From: Thalassobellus sediminis
GTDB lineage: Bacteria > Bacteroidota > Bacteroidia > Flavobacteriales > Flavobacteriaceae
Assembly (NCBI RefSeq): GCF_044386045.1
Contig: NZ_JBISCD010000040.1
Location: forward strand, 744,001 to 808,000
Length of the DNA stretch: 64,000 bases
Reading direction: 5' to 3'
The notes under the pieces were generated by a model. It saw only the letters and a program-made list of their open reading frames with translations. It did not search any database and was not told the DNA's origin. Below, in pieces: positions 17,761 through 27,507 of this stretch. The position numbers and the translations under genes were made by a program. The stretch's first letter is position 1, and each line of letters starts with the position of its first letter.

Positions 17761-18858
17761 ATGAAAATAGCTATATTAGGAACAAGAGGAATTCCAAATC
17801 ATTATTCTGGGTTTGAACAGTTTGCTGAATTTTTTTCAGTATTTCTTGCCGAAGCAGGGCATGATGTTTGGGTTTATAATTCTCATAATCATCTTTATCA
17901 AGAGAAAATATTTCATGGTGTAAATATTATTCATCAATTTGATCCTGAATATAAATTAGGGACATTTGGTCAATTTATATATGACTTAAATTGTATTATA
18001 GACTCTCGTAAAAGAAATTTTGATATAATACTTCAGTTAGGCTATACTAGTAATACTATTTGGCATTGGTTATTACCTAAAAAACCTGTAATTATTAGTA
18101 ATATGGATGGTTTAGAATGGAAACGCTCAAAATATTCACCATTAGTTAGAAGGTTTTTGAAATATGCAGAAAGATTAGCTGTAAAAACAAGTGATTTTTT
18201 AGTTTCAGATTCTATCGGAATTCAGAATTATATTTTAAAAGAGTATAACTCAAAGTCTGAATTTATTGCATATGGTGCAGAGTTATTTAAAACACCAAAT
18301 GAAGAAATTTTAAAGTTATATGATGTTGAGAAGTACAATTATAATATGCTTGTAGCGAGGTTTGAACCAGAAAATAATTTAGAAATTATTTTAGATGGCG
18401 TCGCTTTAAGTGACGATAAAACTATATTTTTAGTTGTTGGTAGACATGATGCTAATAAGTTTGGTAGACACTTAAAGAACAAATTTAAAAATTGTAAGAA
18501 TATTAAATTTATGGGAGGGATTTTTAATTTAGAGCACTTAAATAATTTGAGATATTATTCTAAGTTATATTTCCATGGTCATTCTGTAGGAGGTACTAAT
18601 CCTTCTTTATTAGAAGCTATGGCATCAAAAGCTTTAATTATTGCCCATAATAATGAATTTTCAAAATCAATTTTAAATGATAATGCTTTTTATTTTGAAA
18701 ACAAAGAGGACGTTAAAGATTTTATTGAAACTGTTGATAAAAATCAGAACAGAAATAAAATTGATAATTGTTATTCAAAAATCGATAATGAATATAGATG
18801 GGAAGTAATAAATAAAAAATATTTAAACTTTTTTAATGAATGTATTAAACAGAATTAA
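17761..18858 (+). CDS. DUF1972-type glycosyltransferase, probable rhamnosyltransferase
   Basis: The 365-residue protein starts with the DUF1972 signature (MKIAILGTRGIPNHYSGFEQ) followed by a GT4 C-terminal domain with GGTNPSLLEAMA in the donor site. DUF1972 enzymes include beta-1,4-L-rhamnosyltransferases such as Cps2T of pneumococcus. With rmlBACD in the same locus a dTDP-rhamnose donor is a reasonable inference, not a proof. The end overlaps the next membrane-protein gene by 23 bases. Confidence 0.87.
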   Translation: MKIAILGTRGIPNHYSGFEQFAEFFSVFLAEAGHDVWVYNSHNHLYQEKIFHGVNIIHQFDPEYKLGTFGQFIYDLNCIIDSRKRNFDIILQLGYTSNTIWHWLLPKKPVIISNMDGLEWKRSKYSPLVRRFLKYAERLAVKTSDFLVSDSIGIQNYILKEYNSKSEFIAYGAELFKTPNEEILKLYDVEKYNYNMLVARFEPENNLEIILDGVALSDDKTIFLVVGRHDANKFGRHLKNKFKNCKNIKFMGGIFNLEHLNNLRYYSKLYFHGHSVGGTNPSLLEAMASKALIIAHNNEFSKSILNDNAFYFENKEDVKDFIETVDKNQNRNKIDNCYSKIDNEYRWEVINKKYLNFFNECIKQN

Positions 18859-20062
18859 AGACTTTATAAATACACAAGAATTTTTAGCGTATTTAATTTC
18901 TTTAGTCTTATCTACGTTGTTTTTAGGGTATGTAATAAATAGTGTTGCACTTTTTGTTTTTATAATTTTCTCGTTACGCCATTTTATAATATACAGGAGT
19001 AAAATTAAATTCGACTTTACACTTTATTTACCAATACTTATATATTTATTGTTTTTTTTTACTTATTTCTGGTCAGTCAATCAAAATCAAACAAAAACTG
19101 GACTTGAAAGAACAATTGCTCTTTTTTTAGTTCCTTTAACTTTTATTATTATTCCTAAATTTTCTATTAAAAATTTCAAAATAGTTCTTAAATTTTTTAC
19201 TATTACAAATACTATATTAGGACTTTTCTTTTTAATTACAGCTGTTTTTAACTATTTTAATACAAAATCTATCAGTGCTTTTTCTTACCATGAATTGGTA
19301 AGTGTATTAGATTTAAATGCTATATATGTATCGGTAGCATTTTCAATAAGTTTATTCTATTTATTATCCGATAAGAAAAGTGGGCGCATAAACAAAGCAA
19401 TGATTTTATTGTTTATAGCGCTTTTGTTTTTATTGTCTTCTAAAACAATGGTGTTAATTTTAGTTGTTGGTTTAATTGTTTATTTTTCTTTAAACAAAAT
19501 AAAAAAAATTAAAAAATACAAATTGATTTTAATAACAATAATTACTTTTTTATTTTTAGGAATAAGTTGTATTTCTATTAGTAAAAGGTTTTTATTTGAA
19601 AAAGAAACCAAGTTTAGTGAGGTTTTAAATAAGGAGAAGTTTGGAAAGGTTTATTTATGGACAGGTAGTTCTATTCGGATATTACAATTAAGAATTTTAA
19701 AAGAGCAAGTTAAAGAAGAATCTATTTTTTGGAAAGGATTCGGATTATTTGCCTCCCGAGATAATATTAAAAAAAGGCATCTATTATTTAATACATATCC
19801 AGAATTCCATGATTATAATTATCATAATCAATATGCTCAGATTTTTTCTGAAACTGGAATATTTGGACTCATATTATTAATTTTTATGTTAATTTATTCT
19901 TTAGTTAAAGCGTTCAAAACAAAGAGATTTTTATTTTTGATGTTTTTTATCACTATTAGTTTAATTTTTTTAACGGAGTCCTTTTTATGGAGACAGAAAG
20001 GTCTTTATTTATTTATAATGTTATATTGTTTGATAAATAGGGTTAAACTTGAATCAAAATAA
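18836..20062 (+). CDS. O-antigen ligase/polymerase family membrane protein
   Basis: The 408-residue protein has 10-12 hydrophobic segments and a large loop between about 245 and 335 with WKGFGLFASRDN and FHDYNYHNQYAQIFSETGIFG, which resembles the H-x-n-H-N-x-Y-L-E/Q-type region of WaaL ligases. That makes it the better ligase candidate of the two Wzy/WaaL-like proteins here, joining O-antigen to lipid A-core in the periplasm. It overlaps the DUF1972 gene by 23 bases. Downstream are 165 bases ending in a -7 box before the next transcription unit. Confidence 0.8.
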   Translation: MNVLNRIKDFINTQEFLAYLISLVLSTLFLGYVINSVALFVFIIFSLRHFIIYRSKIKFDFTLYLPILIYLLFFFTYFWSVNQNQTKTGLERTIALFLVPLTFIIIPKFSIKNFKIVLKFFTITNTILGLFFLITAVFNYFNTKSISAFSYHELVSVLDLNAIYVSVAFSISLFYLLSDKKSGRINKAMILLFIALLFLLSSKTMVLILVVGLIVYFSLNKIKKIKKYKLILITIITFLFLGISCISISKRFLFEKETKFSEVLNKEKFGKVYLWTGSSIRILQLRILKEQVKEESIFWKGFGLFASRDNIKKRHLLFNTYPEFHDYNYHNQYAQIFSETGIFGLILLIFMLIYSLVKAFKTKRFLFLMFFITISLIFLTESFLWRQKGLYLFIMLYCLINRVKLESK

Positions 20063-20199
20063 TGTTCAAGATTTTAAATCTATTTATCAAACAATATAAT
20101 TCTAAAAATTAGAACTCGAAGTCTTTTAAAGGCAAATTAATCGATCAATTTTCATGTATTCTGTTGACTATAGATGTGTTTTTTTTATTAAAATTAGCA

Positions 20200-20207
20200 T
20201 ATATTTG
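20200..20207 (+). promoter_or_regulatory. -7 box before the first sugar-phosphate transferase gene
   Basis: TATATTTG matches the flavobacterial -7 consensus, 20 bases before the ATG at 20228. The nearest TTG (20164-20166) is 33 bases upstream, longer than usual. With the 165-base gap it marks a probable start of the unit covering 20228-26085. Confidence 0.4.
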
Positions 20208-20227
20208 TAACCAATTTTATTTGTTAA

Positions 20228-21571
20228 ATGAAAAGTAAAAAAGGGTATTCTGAATTAATAAGGCCATTATTATATGTTTTAGATTTATTTATAATATCTT
20301 TTTTTACTTATTTTCTTCTTACAAAAGAAATATATGATTTACTGTTTTTTGTCGTTTTTTGGATAGTTCTTTCAATAATTTTTTCATTTTACAGTGTTTA
20401 TAGGTTTACAAAAATCACTGAGGTAATATCATTATTATTAAAACAGGTTTTTGTTTTTGTTTTGTTAGTTTTTTCATATTTATATATAAAAAAATCAGTT
20501 ATAGAGTCTGTTAATGTAATTGAATTTTTTATAATCCTTTTCTTTGTATTAATTTTTTGGAGAGCATTTTTACATTTTATTTTTAAGAAATACAGAGTAA
20601 TTACGGGAAGTAATTATAAACAAGTTGTCATAATAGGTTCAAATGAATCAACAAGAAAGCTTAAATACTTTTTTAATAATCAACCTGGGTATGGTTATAA
20701 GTTTATGGGTTTTTTTACAAATGAAGTTAATGATAATAAAATAGGATCAATTATAGAAAGCTTTAATTTTATTATAAAAAACAAAATTGATGAAGTTTAT
20801 TGTTCAGTTAAAGATTTAACTAATGAAGAAATAAAAGAGTTTATCAATTTCTGTGATATCAATTTAAAAAGTTTAAAATTTATTCCTGATACAGAAGAGT
20901 TATTCAGTAAAAATTTGCGTCTCAATTATTATGATATTACACCTATACTTTCATTAAGAGAAATTCCTTTAGATGTTCCAATAAAAAGCATAACAAAACG
21001 TGTTTTTGATATTATATTTTCTTTAATAATTATTTTCTTTGTTCTTTCATGGTTAATACCTGTTTTAGGATTAATAATAATTTTGGAAAGCAAAGGGCCT
21101 ATTTTTTTTAGGCAAAATAGACCAGGAATAAAAGAAGAAGGATTTGGTTGTTATAAGTTTCGTTCTATGACATTAAATTCAAGATCTGAAGATTCAGCAA
21201 CAAGAAATGATTCTAGAATTACAAAAGTTGGTAAATTTATTAGAAGAACAAGTATAGATGAACTTCCTCAGTTTTTTAATGTTCTTTTTGGTTCTATGTC
21301 CGTTGTTGGTCCAAGACCTCATTTATGGAGGCAAAATGAAATGTATGGAACAAAAATACCAAAATATATGGTACGCCATTTTGTTAAACCAGGAGTAACT
21401 GGGTTAGCTCAAGTCAGAGGATATAGAGGAGAAATTGAAACAAAAGAAGATATCGTGAATAGAACTAAATATGATATTTTCTATATTGAAAATTGGTCTT
21501 TGTTGATGGATTTTAATATTATAATTCAAACCGTGGCAAACATATTTAAAGGAGAAGAAAAAGCATATTAA
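20228..21571 (+). CDS. Undecaprenyl-phosphate sugar-1-phosphate transferase (copy 1)
   Basis: The 447-residue polyisoprenyl-phosphate hexose-1-phosphate transferase starts the lipid-linked repeat unit. It has four N-terminal membrane helices, a central CoA-binding-like Rossmann region (about 130-230), and a C-terminal catalytic domain with KRVFDIIFS, the re-entrant helix, YKFRSM, RRTSIDELPQFFNVL and VGPRPH motifs. This is the WbaP/WcaJ arrangement. A paralogue of the same layout lies at 23887-25299, and both end in the same GEEKAY residues. Confidence 0.93.
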   Translation: MKSKKGYSELIRPLLYVLDLFIISFFTYFLLTKEIYDLLFFVVFWIVLSIIFSFYSVYRFTKITEVISLLLKQVFVFVLLVFSYLYIKKSVIESVNVIEFFIILFFVLIFWRAFLHFIFKKYRVITGSNYKQVVIIGSNESTRKLKYFFNNQPGYGYKFMGFFTNEVNDNKIGSIIESFNFIIKNKIDEVYCSVKDLTNEEIKEFINFCDINLKSLKFIPDTEELFSKNLRLNYYDITPILSLREIPLDVPIKSITKRVFDIIFSLIIIFFVLSWLIPVLGLIIILESKGPIFFRQNRPGIKEEGFGCYKFRSMTLNSRSEDSATRNDSRITKVGKFIRRTSIDELPQFFNVLFGSMSVVGPRPHLWRQNEMYGTKIPKYMVRHFVKPGVTGLAQVRGYRGEIETKEDIVNRTKYDIFYIENWSLLMDFNIIIQTVANIFKGEEKAY

Positions 21572-21588
21572 AAAATATAAAACAAAAA

Positions 21589-22890
21589 ATGAAAGTAGCG
21601 GTAATAGGAACAGGATATGTTGGATTGGTAACAGGTACTTGTTTAGCAGAAACTGGGAATGACGTATTATGTATAGATAATAACAAGGAAAAGGTTGCCA
21701 AAATGAAGCTAGGAGAGCTGCCTATTTATGAGCCACATTTAGATGTCCTTTTTCATAGAAACATAAAAGCAAATAGATTACATTTTTCAACATCTCTAGA
21801 AGAGGGCTTAGAACATGGAGAGATTATATTTTTAGCATTACCCACACCAGAAGGTGAAGATGGATCTGCTGATTTATCATATGTGTTAGGTTGTGCTGCA
21901 GATATTGGTAAATTGTTAAAAAGTTATAAAGTTATAGTTGATAAAAGTACTGTTCCTGTAGGAACAGCAGAAAAAGTAACAAAGACTATTTCTAATCAAA
22001 CAAATATTGAATTTGATGTAGTTTCTAATCCAGAATTTCTTAGAGAGGGTTATGCTGTAGATGATTTTTTAAAGCCCGAACGTATAGTTATAGGTTCAAG
22101 TTCTCAAAAAGCAATTGAATTAATGGAAAAATTGTACAAACCATTTGTTAGGTCAGGAAATCCTATAATTGTTATGGATGAAAAGTCAGCAGAACTTACT
22201 AAATATGCTGCTAATTCATTTTTAGCAACTAAAATTACTTTTATGAATGAAATAGCCAATTTTTGTGAAAAAGTAGGAGCTAATGTAGATAAAGTAAGAG
22301 TTGGTATGGGTACTGATTCTAGAATTGGCAAACGGTTTTTATTTCCTGGAATAGGTTATGGCGGATCATGTTTTCCAAAAGATGTAAAAGCATTATATAA
22401 TTCAGGAAAAGATGTTGGATATAAATTTGATATATTAGAAGCTGTTATTAATGTTAATGAAGTTCAGAAAAAAATTCTTATCCCAAGAATAGAATCTCAT
22501 TTTAGTTTTGATTTAAAAGGAAAAACCTTTGCTATTTGGGGATTAGCTTTTAAACCAGAAACAGATGATATTAGAGAAGCTCCAGCGTTATACATTATAG
22601 AAGAATTATTAAGTAAAGGAGCAAATATTCAGGTTTTTGACCCTGAAGCAATGCTAAATGTTAAACGTAAATTTGGAGATAATATAAAGTATGCGTTGAA
22701 TAAAAACGAGGCTACAATTGATGCAGATGCTTTAATAATTTGTACAGAATGGAGTCTTTTTAGAACCCCAGATTTTAATACATTAAAAAATAATTTAAAA
22801 CAACCTGTAATTTTTGATGGGAGGAATTTATATGACTTAGAAGAAATGCAAAAGGAAGGATTTTATTATAGTTCAATTGGAAGAGAATAA
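21589..22890 (+). CDS. ugd: UDP-glucose 6-dehydrogenase
   Basis: This 433-residue enzyme oxidises UDP-glucose twice to UDP-glucuronate with NAD. The N-terminal GTGYVG loop (7-12) and the catalytic cysteine in GIGYGGSCFPKD (C261) are present, along with the conserved GLAFKPETDDIREAP segment of the C-terminal domain. It lies 3 bases before the UDP-glucuronate decarboxylase gene, so the pair forms a UDP-xylose pathway. Confidence 0.96.
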   Translation: MKVAVIGTGYVGLVTGTCLAETGNDVLCIDNNKEKVAKMKLGELPIYEPHLDVLFHRNIKANRLHFSTSLEEGLEHGEIIFLALPTPEGEDGSADLSYVLGCAADIGKLLKSYKVIVDKSTVPVGTAEKVTKTISNQTNIEFDVVSNPEFLREGYAVDDFLKPERIVIGSSSQKAIELMEKLYKPFVRSGNPIIVMDEKSAELTKYAANSFLATKITFMNEIANFCEKVGANVDKVRVGMGTDSRIGKRFLFPGIGYGGSCFPKDVKALYNSGKDVGYKFDILEAVINVNEVQKKILIPRIESHFSFDLKGKTFAIWGLAFKPETDDIREAPALYIIEELLSKGANIQVFDPEAMLNVKRKFGDNIKYALNKNEATIDADALIICTEWSLFRTPDFNTLKNNLKQPVIFDGRNLYDLEEMQKEGFYYSSIGRE

Positions 22891-22893
22891 TAT

Positions 22894-23880
22894 ATGAAAA
22901 GAGTTTTAATTACAGGTGCAGCAGGATTTTTAGGATCACATTTATGCGATCGCTTTATCAAAGAAAATTATCATGTTATTGGCATGGATAATTACATTAC
23001 AGGAGACAAAAAAAACATTAGTCATTTAAAAGATCATCCTAACTTTGATTTTATAGAGCATGATGTTTGCGAGTTTATATCGATTGATGGCGAATTAGAT
23101 TATATATTACATTTTGCATCTCCAGCAAGCCCAATAGATTATTTGAAAATCCCAATTCAAACTTTAAAGGTAGGGTCTTTAGGAACACATAATTTATTAG
23201 GGTTGGCAAGAGCAAAAAAGGCGAGAATGCTAATTGCTTCAACATCAGAAATATATGGAGACCCTTTAGTGCATCCGCAAACAGAGGATTATTATGGAAA
23301 TGTAAATACAATTGGGCCTCGTGGTGTTTACGATGAAGCTAAGCGTTTTCAAGAGTCTATTACTATGGCTTATCATAGATTTCATGGGGTTGAAACGCGT
23401 ATTGTTCGAATTTTTAATACTTATGGACCAAGAATGCGACTTAATGATGGGCGTGTTATTCCTGCTTTTATGGGGCAGGCTCTTAGAGGTGAAGATTTAA
23501 CGGTTTTTGGAGATGGATCTCAAACAAGATCGTTTTGTTATGTTGATGATGAAGTTGATGGGATATATAGATTACTTTTAAGTGATTATCCTGAACCAGT
23601 AAACATTGGAAACCCTCATGAAATAACTATTAGCGATTTTGCTGAAGAAATAATAAAATTAACAGGAACAACTCAAAAGGTAATTTATAAAGATCTACCT
23701 GTTAATGATCCTATGCAAAGACAACCAGATATTTCTTTAGCAAAAAAACTTTTAAATTGGGAACCAAAAGTTTCTAGAGCAGAAGGAATGAAAATTACCT
23801 TTGATTATTTTAAAAGTTTAACAGAAGAAGAGTTATATAAAAGTGAGCATAAAGACTTTTCGGGATATATAAACAAATAA
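22894..23880 (+). CDS. uxs: UDP-glucuronate decarboxylase (UDP-xylose synthase)
   Basis: The 328-residue SDR protein shows the GAAGFLGSH loop (8-16), STSEIYG, and the UXS-type GPRGVYDEAKR segment with Y146 and K150. UXS enzymes decarboxylate UDP-glucuronate to UDP-xylose. Position directly after ugd supports this. The output would be a xylose donor for the polysaccharide, although a UDP-glucuronate-using transferase could also share the upstream product. Confidence 0.93.
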   Translation: MKRVLITGAAGFLGSHLCDRFIKENYHVIGMDNYITGDKKNISHLKDHPNFDFIEHDVCEFISIDGELDYILHFASPASPIDYLKIPIQTLKVGSLGTHNLLGLARAKKARMLIASTSEIYGDPLVHPQTEDYYGNVNTIGPRGVYDEAKRFQESITMAYHRFHGVETRIVRIFNTYGPRMRLNDGRVIPAFMGQALRGEDLTVFGDGSQTRSFCYVDDEVDGIYRLLLSDYPEPVNIGNPHEITISDFAEEIIKLTGTTQKVIYKDLPVNDPMQRQPDISLAKKLLNWEPKVSRAEGMKITFDYFKSLTEEELYKSEHKDFSGYINK

Positions 23881-23886
23881 ATATTT

Positions 23887-25299
23887 ATGGAATATATACG
23901 AGGAAGGTATTCATGGCTTTTAAGACCGGGATTGATTCTTTGTGACATATTCATTATAAATATTTTTGCCTATTTTTTATTAAATTTTAACGATCAAGAA
24001 TTATATTTTTTCTCGTCAAAAGCCTATAACAATAAGTATTTACTGTATCTTATTTACTCAGTATTATTATGGCTCTTATCAACCTTTATTTTAAAATTTT
24101 ATAATGTATACAGGTATACTTCTTCTTTAAGTATAATATATCTTTTACTAAAACAGTTTTTTGTTTTTTCCATAATTGTTTTTGCTTTTCAAGGAGTTTT
24201 TAGAAGTATAAATGTTTCTGCATTAATAACTTTTAAATATTTAATATATTCTTTCTTAGCTATAGGAGTAATTAAGCTGATAAGCTTTTATGTTTTAAAA
24301 GTATTTCGATTATATTTAAAAGGTAATATAAGAAACGTTGTTATTATTGGTAAAGGAGAAAATGTTAAAGACCTTCAAAGAATGTTTAAGCAGAAAAAAG
24401 GTCTTGGCTATAATTTAATAGCTACTTTTAGTAATTCTGAAAAAGATAGTGTCAATGGAAGAAGTATAAAGGAAAGTTTTGAATTCCTTAAAAATAATTT
24501 AACGGTTGACGAAATATATTGTGCCATTGACGAATTAACGGAAAAACAAGTTAATGAGTATGTGAAATACGCAAACATAAACCATTGTAACATAAAGTTT
24601 GTTCCAAATTCAACGAAACTTTTTAATAAAAGGCTTCATACAGATTATTATAATTATCTTCCTGTTTTATCAATTCAAGAAGTTTCTTTAAATAACAATT
24701 TTAATAAGCTAATAAAGAGGGTTTTTGATGTTTTATTTTCATTAATTATTATAGTATTTATACTTTCTTGGCTTTCAATAATTATATTTATTTTACTTAA
24801 AATTGAATCTAAAGGGCCATTATTTTACAGGCACAAAAGAAATGGAATAAATTATAAAGAGTTTTATTGTTTTAAATATAGGTCGTTAAATATCACTAAG
24901 GAGGTTGGAGGAACTTATGTTAAACAAAACGATGAGCGTCTAACAAAGATTGGTAAGTTTTTGCGTAAAACTAGTTTAGATGAACTACCACAATTTATTA
25001 ATGTTTTAAAAGGGGAGATGAGCGTTGTAGGACCAAGACCTCATATGCCATCATACACAGATGCGTATTCAAAAAAAATAGATAAGTTTAATTTTATTTT
25101 TAGACATGGAGTTAAGCCAGGGATCACTGGTTTGGCTCAAATAAAAGGTTATAGAGGAGAAGTAGAAGAAGATAATGATATTATAAATCGCATTAAATAT
25201 GATATTTTTTACATAGAAAACTGGTCGTTATTACTAGATTTAAAAATTATTTTTTTAACTACTATAAATATTTTAATTGGAGAAGAAAAAGCATATTAA
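23887..25299 (+). CDS. Undecaprenyl-phosphate sugar-1-phosphate transferase (copy 2)
   Basis: At 470 residues this is a paralogue of the protein at 20228-21571, with the same four N-terminal membrane helices, central Rossmann-like region and C-terminal catalytic domain (KRVFDVLFS, LRKTSLDELPQFINVL, VGPRPH, GVKPGITGLAQIKGYRGE). By eye the C-terminal halves are much closer than the N-terminal halves. Two initiating enzymes in one locus suggest two different first sugars or two polymers. It begins 6 bases after the uxs stop. Confidence 0.92.
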   Translation: MEYIRGRYSWLLRPGLILCDIFIINIFAYFLLNFNDQELYFFSSKAYNNKYLLYLIYSVLLWLLSTFILKFYNVYRYTSSLSIIYLLLKQFFVFSIIVFAFQGVFRSINVSALITFKYLIYSFLAIGVIKLISFYVLKVFRLYLKGNIRNVVIIGKGENVKDLQRMFKQKKGLGYNLIATFSNSEKDSVNGRSIKESFEFLKNNLTVDEIYCAIDELTEKQVNEYVKYANINHCNIKFVPNSTKLFNKRLHTDYYNYLPVLSIQEVSLNNNFNKLIKRVFDVLFSLIIIVFILSWLSIIIFILLKIESKGPLFYRHKRNGINYKEFYCFKYRSLNITKEVGGTYVKQNDERLTKIGKFLRKTSLDELPQFINVLKGEMSVVGPRPHMPSYTDAYSKKIDKFNFIFRHGVKPGITGLAQIKGYRGEVEEDNDIINRIKYDIFYIENWSLLLDLKIIFLTTINILIGEEKAY

Positions 25300-25302
25300 A
25301 AG

Positions 25303-26085
25303 ATGTTGAAACCCTTGGTGTCTATCATAACGCCCATGTTTAATTCTGAAGCTTTTATTTCAGAAACAATAAATAGCGTTTTAAAGCAAACCTATAAAAA
25401 TTGGGAGTTACTACTAATCGATGATAATTCACAAGATAAAACGCTCTCAATCGTTCAAGAATATATTAAAAACTATCCTCAAATAAAGCTTCTTAAAAAC
25501 GACACAAATCAAGGTGCAGCTATATCAAGAAATAAAGGAATCGATTTTGCAAAAGGCGATTATATTGCTTTTTTAGATGCAGACGATTTATGGAAACCAG
25601 AAAAGCTAGAATCCCAAATCAAATTTATGCAAACTGAAAATTGCGATGTTTGTTATTCTAGTTATGAATTAATAAAAGAAAACGGAGAATTTTTAAACAA
25701 AAAAGTAAAAGCATTACCTCATTTATCATATAACAAGCTTTTAAAAAGTAATTACATTGGTAATTTAACAGGAATATATAATGCAAAGGTATTAGGTAAA
25801 ATAAAGACACCAGATTTGCGCAAACGACAAGATTGGTTGTTATGGTTAGCCGCAATTAAAAAGTCTGGTAAAAAAGCTCTGAGCATTCAGGAGTCTTTGG
25901 CTTATTATCGTGTTCGAGAAAACTCAATGTCTTCTAACAAATTGAATTTAGTAAAATATAATTATTGGGTTTATAAAAAAGGCTTGGGGTTTTCTACATT
26001 AAAATCTGTCTATTGTATGTTTGTGTTTTTAATAGAGCATTTCTTTGTAAAATCGAAACAAACAATTTCTATAAATAAGATTTAA
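25303..26085 (+). CDS. Glycosyltransferase family 2 (TuaG-like)
   Basis: A 260-residue GT-A enzyme with the family opening VSIITPMFNSEAFI, the nucleotide-binding IDDNSQDKT stretch and the metal-binding AFLDADD motif. The C-terminal YRVRENSMSSNK region resembles TuaG-type transferases. It transfers a sugar from a nucleotide donor at the cytoplasmic face. Its last 17 bases overlap the end of the oppositely oriented CapK-like gene. Confidence 0.9.
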   Translation: MLKPLVSIITPMFNSEAFISETINSVLKQTYKNWELLLIDDNSQDKTLSIVQEYIKNYPQIKLLKNDTNQGAAISRNKGIDFAKGDYIAFLDADDLWKPEKLESQIKFMQTENCDVCYSSYELIKENGEFLNKKVKALPHLSYNKLLKSNYIGNLTGIYNAKVLGKIKTPDLRKRQDWLLWLAAIKKSGKKALSIQESLAYYRVRENSMSSNKLNLVKYNYWVYKKGLGFSTLKSVYCMFVFLIEHFFVKSKQTISINKI

Positions 26086-27376
26086 ACTGTTTCAGCTTAC
26101 CACTTTTTGAGCGTTCTAAAAGTTGTTTTCTTTCAAAAAGAACAATTAAGTTAGGTTCTAAATATTTAGAAACAGCACTTTTTATATTATTAAAATTTTC
26201 TTCAGAAAGATTAGTGTGGCTTGTATAGCTAATTTTAAACGTATCAAGTTTAAGTTGTTCTATAATAAATTCTTTTACATTACCATCATCTTCAATTATA
26301 GTTTTTGTGACATAATAAAAAGTTAATCCCGCAGCTTTTTTTCCACTAGGTAAAACTACAATGTCATTGGTTCTGCCAATTAACTTTTCAAGGATGGGTT
26401 TTTCAGGAGTACTTAATTTCGATAAAGTGCCAATATCACCTAAGTCGTATCTAATAAACGGGTGTGCTTTATTGTAAAGGGATGTTATAACTATACGGCC
26501 TTCTTCGCCGTAAGGCAAAACATTGTTGTTTTCATCTAGAATTTCAACAAATAAGTCTTCGTTGTTAATGAGCCATTCCTTTTTTTTGTTTTGAAAAGCA
26601 ATTAAACCTAATTCGGCAGCGCCATATTCGTTAATAATAGGGATTTCTAGTTGGTTTTCTAAAAGTGTTTTATCTTCTTCAAAAAGCATTTCAGAAGTTA
26701 CAATACAAGCTTTAAGCGACGGACAAACAGTTTTAAGAACAACATTTTTGTGTTCTAAATATTTTGCAAATTGAACAATAGAGCTTGTGTAACCATTAAT
26801 ATAATCGAAACGAGTTGATTTAAATTTTTTTAAATTTTTTTCAAGTTGTTTGTCACTTAAATCGAATACCGAAAATCGAAAACGCTTGCTTAAAACATCT
26901 TTAAAACGCTCTTTATAATAGCTTGTTTTGTTTAATGGAATACCGTAAAATCGTGCTTGTTTAGAGGTGTTAAAATCTAAATTAAACCAATTATATTTAT
27001 CAATAAAACCAGCCCAAGTTAAGGCGTGACAAAATTTGTCTTTAGCAAAAATAAATGGGTCTCCAGATGAACCAGATGTTTTATTTGTATAAACATTTTT
27101 TGTTGTAAAATTGTCTGAAAGTCTTTGTTGTAAAGGTTGTTGTAAATCGCGTTTGGCCATTACCGGAATACTATTCCAATCTTGTGTATTTATGTCTTTA
27201 GCAAAAGCTTTATAAAACGGATTATGTTTTAAATGATATGAAACAATCTCTAGCTTTTTTGTTTCAATATAAGCAGTATAATATGTTTCCTTTTTATTTT
27301 GAATAGTTTTCAAAAAACGTTTGGCTTCATCTATAGGGAAGCCTTTTAGTTTTAAGGAAAAATCGAACAAATTCAA
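26069..27376 (-). CDS. CapK/phenylacetate-CoA ligase-like adenylating protein
   Basis: The 435-residue protein belongs to the PaaK/CapK branch of adenylate-forming enzymes: KTSGSSGDPF is the nucleotide loop, YGAAELGLIA and RYDLGDIG are the later adenylation motifs. CapK-type proteins are common in polysaccharide loci and probably activate a carboxylic acid for sugar decoration. The start codon appears to be TTG (complement of 27374-27376), because no in-frame ATG exists near the conserved beginning. It ends the polysaccharide locus, convergent with the GT2 gene. Confidence 0.85.
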   Translation of the reverse strand: MNLFDFSLKLKGFPIDEAKRFLKTIQNKKETYYTAYIETKKLEIVSYHLKHNPFYKAFAKDINTQDWNSIPVMAKRDLQQPLQQRLSDNFTTKNVYTNKTSGSSGDPFIFAKDKFCHALTWAGFIDKYNWFNLDFNTSKQARFYGIPLNKTSYYKERFKDVLSKRFRFSVFDLSDKQLEKNLKKFKSTRFDYINGYTSSIVQFAKYLEHKNVVLKTVCPSLKACIVTSEMLFEEDKTLLENQLEIPIINEYGAAELGLIAFQNKKKEWLINNEDLFVEILDENNNVLPYGEEGRIVITSLYNKAHPFIRYDLGDIGTLSKLSTPEKPILEKLIGRTNDIVVLPSGKKAAGLTFYYVTKTIIEDDGNVKEFIIEQLKLDTFKISYTSHTNLSEENFNNIKSAVSKYLEPNLIVLFERKQLLERSKSGKLKQFKSYL

Positions 27377-27466
27377 AGTAAATTATAATTTTTGTAAAGT
27401 AAATAAAAAATATTCGTGAATTGGTGGCATTAATTTTATTTTTGCAATCGTATAAAACGATAATTT

Positions 27467-27490
27467 GTCATTCCCATTAAGATGGGAATC
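27467..27490. repeat. Short GTCATTCC-type palindromic repeat
   Basis: GTCATTCCCAT, a four-base TAAG loop and ATGGGAATC form a perfect 7-bp hairpin (27471-27477 with 27482-27488). The same GTCATTCC...GGAATC pattern occurs at 43641-43716 and in variant form at 47293-47312. It lies 17 bases before purD. Confidence 0.6.
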
Positions 27491-27507
27491 TAATAAAAAT
27501 AATCAAA

